DNA of 11,128 nt from an uncultured Brachyspira sp. GTDB taxonomy: Bacteria > Cyanobacteriota > Vampirovibrionia > Gastranaerophilales > Gastranaerophilaceae. Shown here piece by piece: positions 6,701 through 11,128 of the stretch; the stretch's first letter is position 1, and each line of letters opens with the position of its first letter. The translations under genes and the position numbers were made by a program. Under the pieces are notes generated by a model. The model was not told the DNA's origin, searched no databases, and was given only the letters and a program-made list of their open reading frames with translations. The stretch is from positions 1 to 11,128 of the forward strand of contig ONYB01000116.1 in NCBI GenBank assembly GCA_900321895.1, read 5' to 3'.

Positions 6701-7300
6701 TTAAATATATGCTCTCAAATTATTTTGAAGTTTCACTCTAGCTCGAGCTATTCGAGATTTGACAGTGCCAACACTGGCATTTGTGGCACTTGCAATTTCT
6801 TCGTAGCTCAAACCTTGCAACTCCCTCAAGACAATCGCAATTCTAAACGGCTCGGGGAGTTCCTTGATTTCATTTTTAATAATTTCTTCCATTTCGGAGG
6901 TGATACATTTTTCCGGAGGTTTGCATTTTTTGTCGGGGATAAGCGTTTTTAGAGGAAGTGCCACCTCCTCATTGACATCGTCATCTATTGAGATAATCTC
7001 CGGCTTGCGTAAATTTTTTCTCAGCTCATCATAAAACAGATTGGTAACAATTTGATTGAGCCAACTTTTAAAATTCTTGGGATTTTTTAAGTTTCCGATA
7101 TTTTTTGCAACACGCAAAAGTGCCTCTTGAGTAAGATCTGCAATATTTTCACGCTTTTTGGCAAGATAAGAAAATGTTGCAAAGACATTCTTCTGTTCTC
7201 GCCTTATGAGCTCTTCAAGAGCTTTGAAATTGTTTTGCTGCGAAAGAACTACAAGTTCTTCCGTGGTCATTTTTTTGTATTGAAGTTTATTCGCAGACAT
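6701..7300 (-). CDS. ECF (sigma-70 family, RpoE-like) sigma factor
   Basis: A 199-residue extracytoplasmic-function sigma factor that would direct RNA polymerase to its own regulon. Region 2 lies at about 25-97 and includes DLTQEALLRVAKNIGNL and FKSWLNQIVTNLFYDELRK, the core-binding and -10 recognition helices. An acidic and Pro/Lys-containing linker (about 100-135) follows. Region 4 (about 138-195) has LPEPFRIAIVLRELQGLSYEEIA and the helix-turn-helix ASVGTVKSRIARAR, which contacts the -35. The start at 7300 is chosen because AAGGAG lies seven bases upstream; an in-frame ATG 21 codons earlier has no SD. The anti-sigma gene follows after 16 bases, and such pairs commonly autoregulate. leuC ends 102 bases upstream on the same strand with no visible terminator, so read-through from the leu-type genes is possible. 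A hairpin covers the SD. Confidence 0.92.
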   Translation of the reverse strand: MSANKLQYKKMTTEELVVLSQQNNFKALEELIRREQKNVFATFSYLAKKRENIADLTQEALLRVAKNIGNLKNPKNFKSWLNQIVTNLFYDELRKNLRKPEIISIDDDVNEEVALPLKTLIPDKKCKPPEKCITSEMEEIIKNEIKELPEPFRIAIVLRELQGLSYEEIASATNASVGTVKSRIARARVKLQNNLRAYI

Positions 7301-7308
7301 CACAAATC

Positions 7309-7329
7309 TCCTTACCTCAATAGTAAGGA
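7309..7329 (-). promoter_or_regulatory. Hairpin sequestering the sigma-gene ribosome binding site
   Basis: In the minus-strand transcript, TCCTTAC (7329 to 7323) can pair perfectly with GTAAGGA (7315 to 7309) around a 7-base loop. The second arm contains most of the AAGGAG SD of the sigma gene, so the paired form would hide the ribosome binding site eight bases before the ATG. The sequence complementarity is directly visible; a role in translational control (structure melting, ligand or protein binding) is inference. Confidence 0.5.
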
Positions 7330-7402
7330 ATTTTGACAGCGTTTTGTTTATACAAAAATGCACGGCAGTCGGCTATTCTTGTTTGTCGACAGATTAGAAA
7401 AT

Positions 7403-8644
7403 CTACTTTGCACAAATATAGCCACGTAGAGCTGTATAAGCCGCAACATAAGGGGACGCAAGGTAAATAAATCCGTTTACGTTACCCATTCTGCCTTGGA
7501 AATTTCTGTTTTGTGTAGCAAGGCAAACTTCACCGTCAGCGAGAGTTCCGGCATGAACCCCAACGCAAGGACCGCACCCCGGAGGTAAAATTGTTGCGTT
7601 AGCCTCTACAAATATTGTAATTAAGCCTTCATCAAGTGCTTGCAAGTAGATATCTTTTGACGCAGGACAAATCAACATTCTGACGTCAGGGTTAATCTTT
7701 TTACCTTTCAAAATTTTTGCGACTATTCTCAAATCTTCAATTCTACCGTTTGTGCATGTTCCGACGTAAACCTGATTAACCTTCACATCACTCAATTCTT
7801 CAACAGCTTTGACGTTATCAACCGTATGCGGGCAAGAAACGGTATGACCGACATCTTCTGCCTTGATTTTGATAACTCTTTCATAAACGGCGTCAGTGTC
7901 AGGTTTAAGCGTTCTGAATTTGTCCCCTCTGCCACGGGATTTCAAGAACTCATGAGTTTTTTCATCAGCAACGAACAAACCAGCCTTTGCTCCTGCTTCC
8001 ACAGCCATATTTGCTAAGGTAAAACGTTCTGACATCGTCATGTTTTCAATAGTATCGCCACAGAATTCAAGAGCTTTATAAGTTGCCCCGTCAGCTCCAA
8101 TCATACCGATAAGATACAACATCAAATCTTTTGAGCAAATACCTTCTCTGAATTTACCGCTAACCTCCACCTTGTATGTTGCAGGAACTTTCAACCAAGT
8201 CTTACCGAGTGCCATAGCGACAGCGATATCGGTTGAGCCCATGCCTGTCGCAAACGCTCCCAACGCACCCGAAGTACAAGTATGAGAATCAGCTCCGACA
8301 AGAATTTCACAAGGGTTTACAAAGGTTTCTACAAGTCTTTGATGACAAACCCCTGCCCCGACATCCGAGAGCACGGCTCCGTATTCTTTAGAAAATTCTC
8401 TTAATACTTTGTGAGTATTAGAAAGTTCTTTTCTCGGGCTCGGTGCAGCATGGTCTATAAAAAGAATACATCTTTCGGGATTTTTCAGCTTTGGAATACC
8501 GAGTTTTTTAAACTCTTGAACCGTCAACGGACCAGTCCCATCCTGAACCGCCGCAACATCCACATTGGCAATAACGAGTTCTCCGGCACGAACATCACGT
8601 CCGACATGTTCTGATATAATTTTTTCTGCAAGCGTTAATCCCAT
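7403..8644 (-). CDS. leuC: 3-isopropylmalate dehydratase / homoaconitase-type large subunit
   Basis: The large, iron-sulfur-bearing subunit of a two-subunit aconitase-family isomerase. In leucine synthesis it converts 2- to 3-isopropylmalate; closely related proteins act on homocitrate. Its 413 residues match the short LeuC class found in archaea and many anaerobes. The [4Fe-4S] ligands are C297 (GTCTNGR), C357 and C360 (PPGCGPCVG). Other signatures are GADSHTCTSGALGAFATGMGSTD (117-139, substrate and active site) and NRNFQGRMG (379-387). SD AAGGAG lies nine bases before the ATG. The synthase gene ends 51 bases upstream, so the two are probably co-transcribed and would catalyse consecutive steps. 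The small subunit (leuD) is not next to it and must be elsewhere. The leuC name is the conservative choice, since isopropylmalate and homocitrate specificity cannot be separated by eye. Confidence 0.88.
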   Translation of the reverse strand: MGLTLAEKIISEHVGRDVRAGELVIANVDVAAVQDGTGPLTVQEFKKLGIPKLKNPERCILFIDHAAPSPRKELSNTHKVLREFSKEYGAVLSDVGAGVCHQRLVETFVNPCEILVGADSHTCTSGALGAFATGMGSTDIAVAMALGKTWLKVPATYKVEVSGKFREGICSKDLMLYLIGMIGADGATYKALEFCGDTIENMTMSERFTLANMAVEAGAKAGLFVADEKTHEFLKSRGRGDKFRTLKPDTDAVYERVIKIKAEDVGHTVSCPHTVDNVKAVEELSDVKVNQVYVGTCTNGRIEDLRIVAKILKGKKINPDVRMLICPASKDIYLQALDEGLITIFVEANATILPPGCGPCVGVHAGTLADGEVCLATQNRNFQGRMGNVNGFIYLASPYVAAYTALRGYICAK

Positions 8645-8695
8645 TTTACATATCTCCTTATTTATCTTTTCCTGATTTTACCATAAATACGCTGA

Positions 8696-10006
8696 TTAGA
8701 TAATTCTGTGCGGTTTTGTCAAAAGTTTTGATTCCACACGTTCTTTTATCGCACCTTGCGGTTCGTAATAAGGCGATACGGTCATGATTTTTGCCGCAAT
8801 ATCAGGATAATAGTAAATAAACCTCAATTCACTGGACGTCAACGGCTTTTGGGTATGTACGTTTGCATAACGAGCAAGCTCAAGGATGTTTCTTGCTTCG
8901 TGTTCATCCTTAAATTCAAGCTCAAGGTTGTCGTAGACGTTTCTGAAACCTTTAATTCCGCCGTATTCTCCTGTTGTAATCATTCGGCCTGTTTCAATAA
9001 TTTCAGGTTCACCGCGTCCTAGTTCTTCATAATCATACAATTCGTAATTTCTTCTGTCCTTCAAAGCCCCGTCAGCATGAATTCCTGATTCATGGGCAAA
9101 TGCGTTATCCCCGACAGCAGGTTGGTTTATAGGAATAGGTACTCCGAAGGCATAAGCGGTATATTTCGCAAGTTGCCATGCTTTGCTTAAATCAATATTC
9201 GGGTCAATATTGTATTTGCTTCTAAAACCGGCAGATTTCAGAACTGCAAGCAGGCATGAAACCAAATCCGCATTTCCTGCACGTTCTCCCATACCGTTGA
9301 TTGCTGTATTTATGTACGCATCTACTCCGGCATCAATAGCAGCCTTTGCACCCATTACGGAACATCCGACCGCCATGCCGAGGTCGTTGTGAAAATGTAA
9401 TTCAATGGTCATGCCTGTGGCTTTTGCGATTTTATAAATTCTGTCATAAGTTGTCAGAGGGTCTTCGTATCCGAGAGTATCGCAATATCGGAAACGCATT
9501 GCTCCTGCTTTTTTTGCTTCTTTTGCATATTTAATCAAAAAATCAATATCACTTCGAGAGGCATCTTCCGCATTTACTCCGATAATTTCAGCCCCTTTTG
9601 CAACTGCACAGCGAACAGCATCGCTTGTCATTTGAATAATGTCATTAGGGGTCTTTTTACCTTGATACTTGCCATGTATCATCTGTTCTGAGGTCGATTG
9701 CGAAAGGTTTACGTTTTTGAGTTTCGGAACATTATTAAATGAAAGCTCAACATCCGAATCAATCGCTCTCATCCAACCCGAAAGCTTTGTAGTTGAAATG
9801 ACACCTCGCTCAACCAATTCAAGGTTGCCGTTAAGGTAATTTATTTCGTGCTGCGTTGTCGGGAACCCGAACTCGGATTGGGAAATACCCATATCATCAA
9901 GCATAAGATTAATAATAGTTTTTTGGAGTTTTGCAAGCCCCAATCTTGAAGTCTGCACTCCATCTCTGTTTGTTACATCAACGAAATAAATTTTGTTGTT
10001 TTTCAT
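8696..10006 (-). CDS. Homocitrate synthase / 2-isopropylmalate synthase family protein (short form)
   Basis: A DRE-TIM metallolyase-type acyltransferase that condenses acetyl-CoA with a 2-oxo acid: 2-oxoisovalerate for leucine, 2-oxoglutarate for homocitrate. Motifs in order are VTNRDGVQTSRLG (11-23, catalytic Arg and metal Asp), SEFGFP (44-49), LHFHNDLGMA (203-212, metal-binding HxH), NGMGERAGNADL (237-248) and FAHESGIHADG (303-313). At 436 residues it is shorter than classical LeuA (over 500). The C-terminal 100 or so residues do not look like the LeuA allosteric dimer domain, so leucine feedback by the classical route is doubtful. GAGGAG at 10012-10017 lies five bases before the ATG. leuC follows after 51 bases, so the pair makes two consecutive steps of one chain-elongation pathway. 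The N-terminal TNRDGVQTSRLG form recalls homocitrate-synthase-like proteins of anaerobes. Leucine, AAA-type lysine and cofactor roles remain possible, so no gene symbol is given. Confidence 0.85.
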   Translation of the reverse strand: MKNNKIYFVDVTNRDGVQTSRLGLAKLQKTIINLMLDDMGISQSEFGFPTTQHEINYLNGNLELVERGVISTTKLSGWMRAIDSDVELSFNNVPKLKNVNLSQSTSEQMIHGKYQGKKTPNDIIQMTSDAVRCAVAKGAEIIGVNAEDASRSDIDFLIKYAKEAKKAGAMRFRYCDTLGYEDPLTTYDRIYKIAKATGMTIELHFHNDLGMAVGCSVMGAKAAIDAGVDAYINTAINGMGERAGNADLVSCLLAVLKSAGFRSKYNIDPNIDLSKAWQLAKYTAYAFGVPIPINQPAVGDNAFAHESGIHADGALKDRRNYELYDYEELGRGEPEIIETGRMITTGEYGGIKGFRNVYDNLELEFKDEHEARNILELARYANVHTQKPLTSSELRFIYYYPDIAAKIMTVSPYYEPQGAIKERVESKLLTKPHRII

Positions 10007-10017
10007 TTCAACTCCTC

Positions 10018-10047
10018 AAAAGCAAATTATTTTACAAACTTGCTTTT
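10018..10047 (-). promoter_or_regulatory. Leader hairpin abutting the synthase ribosome binding site
   Basis: AAAAGCAA (10018-10025) and TTGCTTTT (10040-10047) form a perfect 8-bp inverted repeat with a 14-base loop. In the minus-strand transcript it would lie in the 5' leader, ending directly at the GAGGAG SD of the synthase gene. In DNA it touches the -35 region of the plus-strand promoter, so it could equally be an operator. Stem stability is modest because it is mostly A-T. Confidence 0.4.
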
Positions 10048-10075
10048 TTACATATAATTAATTACAATGTATAGT
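10047..10075 (+). promoter_or_regulatory. Candidate promoter for the TPR-protein gene
   Basis: TTTACA (10047-10052) and TATAGT (10070-10075) are spaced by 17 bases, with an expected start near 10082, about 37 bases before the TPR gene. A shifted alternative, TTGCTT (10040-10045) with TACAAT (10063-10068), also has 17-base spacing. The region is AT-rich, so the exact choice is uncertain. Confidence 0.5.
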
Positions 10076-10102
10076 ATGGAACATTTTCGGGCAGGTTGTC
10101 AA
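10073..10102 (-). promoter_or_regulatory. Candidate promoter for the synthase-leuC operon
   Basis: On the minus strand a consensus TTGACA (10102 to 10097) is followed after 18 bases by CATACT (10078 to 10073), giving a start near 10066 and a leader of about 60 bases. The -35 is perfect and the -10 matches four of six positions. Its -10 overlaps the plus-strand -10 TATAGT by three bases. Confidence 0.5.
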
Positions 10103-10118
10103 GAAATTTAGATAAATT

Positions 10119-11128
10119 ATGAATAACACGAAACAGTTAGAGAAAAAGATTAATAAAGAATACAAAACAGGCAACGTAAAGTGTGCCATTGAACTTTGTC
10201 AGATAGGCTTGCAGGAAAACCCTACAAATGCAGCCCTTCACGTAAGACTAGGCGATTTATATTTGGCATGGCACTTAGACATTTACAACTCATGCCAGTA
10301 CATCGATGAGGCTATCACGGAATATCAACGAGCACTGGAGTCCTACATCGACAGTGCCGAACTTTACTACAAAATAGCACTTGCACAGTATTACAAAGGG
10401 GATTTGGACAAAGCTATCAACTACCTTGATACATCTATTGCAAAGAACCCGAAACTTGCAAAAGCATACTATCTGCTTGCAGAAACCTACACGAAAAAGG
10501 CTCGTTTTTTAGAGGCTGGAATTAACGCAAGAAAAGCTATTAAGTTTAAACCTTTTGCATATTCTTCGGCTCACTACCTTTTGTTTAGCCTTTACAATGT
10601 GTCCTCTGTAAAATCCATAGGAATGAAGGCAAAAGCCGCATTTGAATATTTTTTGTCACTTTTGACTTTACCCTTTGATGGGGAGGCTCTCAAAAATGTC
10701 GGCAAATACCTGTCATATATGAAATTCTATCCGCTTATGATTAAAGGTATGTATTTGGTTAATGCAAAAAAATACGACAAAGCGATTGAATTGTACTCAA
10801 ATGCCATTGAAAAAGCTCCCGGATTTATTCCGCTCTACGGCGTTTTAGGTGACATTTATTGCGGTTTAGGACGTTATGAAGATGCTGTTACCGAATACAA
10901 AATGGCAATTTGGCTTGATTCCTTGAATATAGAGGCTTATCGTCATATGTGCACAGCATACGAAGAAGTCGGCGACTACGACAGTGCCATTGAAATTTAT
11001 CAAAAACTTATTCAAATCATGCCAAACATGCCGGACGTTCATGCAAACCTCGCAAACATTTTGTTTGTAAAAGGTGATGTTGACGGAGCTGTTTCTCATT
11101 TTCAAACTGCGGTTACACTCAACCCTAA
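10119..11128 (+). CDS. TPR-repeat protein, truncated by the right window edge
   Basis: An open frame of 336 codons without a stop, made almost entirely of tetratricopeptide repeats (34-residue helix pairs that form protein-binding superhelices). Repeats are recognisable near residues 5-37, 79-112 (YYKIALAQYYKGDLDKAINY region), 113-146, 205-238 (YLVNAKKYDKAIELY region), 239-272 (LGDIYCGLGRYEDAVTEY region), 273-306 and 307-336. A less regular segment at about 150-200 separates two repeat blocks. There is no signal peptide or membrane segment in the visible part, so it is probably cytoplasmic, perhaps with another domain beyond the window. The ATG at 10119 is the first in frame after the promoter; its SD is poor. 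It is divergent from the synthase gene. The client protein cannot be told from the sequence; TPR proteins serve as scaffolds in many processes. Confidence 0.85.
   Translation, partial: MNNTKQLEKKINKEYKTGNVKCAIELCQIGLQENPTNAALHVRLGDLYLAWHLDIYNSCQYIDEAITEYQRALESYIDSAELYYKIALAQYYKGDLDKAINYLDTSIAKNPKLAKAYYLLAETYTKKARFLEAGINARKAIKFKPFAYSSAHYLLFSLYNVSSVKSIGMKAKAAFEYFLSLLTLPFDGEALKNVGKYLSYMKFYPLMIKGMYLVNAKKYDKAIELYSNAIEKAPGFIPLYGVLGDIYCGLGRYEDAVTEYKMAIWLDSLNIEAYRHMCTAYEEVGDYDSAIEIYQKLIQIMPNMPDVHANLANILFVKGDVDGAVSHFQTAVTLNP

Noticed and set aside
6674..6952. Plus-strand open frame of 92 codons across the sigma/anti-sigma junction
   Set aside because: It is antisense to well-supported sigma region 4 and has no domain of its own.
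7333..7354. Plus-strand TTGACA and TATACA in the gap between the sigma gene and leuC
   Set aside because: The spacing is only 10 bases and no plus-strand gene follows; it would point antisense into leuC.
7301..7363. Upstream ATG extending the sigma factor by 21 residues
   Set aside because: No SD precedes it, the extension has no similarity to sigma region 2, and a strong SD is present for the start at 7300.
7330..7402. Intrinsic terminator after leuC on the minus strand
   Set aside because: The GC-rich stretch near 7361-7373 does not form a stable stem followed by a T run.
10866..11105. Minus-strand open frame of 79 codons at the right end
   Set aside because: It lies antisense to the regular TPR repeats of the plus-strand gene and has no SD or recognisable motif.

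Overview
The window is an AT-rich, densely packed bacterial chromosome segment using the standard code, with clear Shine-Dalgarno (SD) sites before most genes. It shows no mobile elements, tRNA/rRNA genes or CRISPR array. A biotin-dependent sodium-pumping decarboxylase, a bacterial-type GlgC, a short homocitrate/isopropylmalate synthase with its hydratase, and uncharacterised membrane proteins together suggest a fermentative anaerobe. My best guess is a gut-type non-photosynthetic relative of cyanobacteria (Vampirovibrionia/Gastranaerophilales). This rests on overall impression, not on a marker gene, and a Firmicutes or spirochaete-like host is not excluded.

Left part, plus strand (1-4850): a 5'-truncated oxaloacetate decarboxylase alpha subunit (oadA) is followed 28 bases later by the membrane beta subunit (oadB), and the unit closes with a strong intrinsic terminator. 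Next comes a divergent formyltransferase-fold protein related to PurN, with a Cys-rich tail. glgC (ADP-glucose synthesis for glycogen) follows and ends in a second hairpin terminator.

Middle (4850-7300): an AT-rich gap with nested inverted repeats leads into two unrecognised, probably membrane-associated proteins joined by an ATGA start/stop overlap. The second runs tail-to-tail, with a 12-base overlap, into a minus-strand ECF sigma factor/anti-sigma factor pair. The sigma gene's SD lies inside a 7-bp hairpin.

Right part (7300-11128): on the minus strand, a DRE-TIM acyltransferase of the homocitrate/2-isopropylmalate synthase family precedes the large subunit of an isopropylmalate/homoaconitate hydratase. 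These two genes, probably one operon, would carry out condensation and then isomerisation in leucine-type chain elongation. No terminator is visible between this pair and the sigma/anti-sigma genes, so all four could be co-transcribed. Divergently, a TPR-repeat protein starts at 10119 and runs off the right edge. The two divergent promoters in the 112-base gap appear to overlap at their -10 elements.
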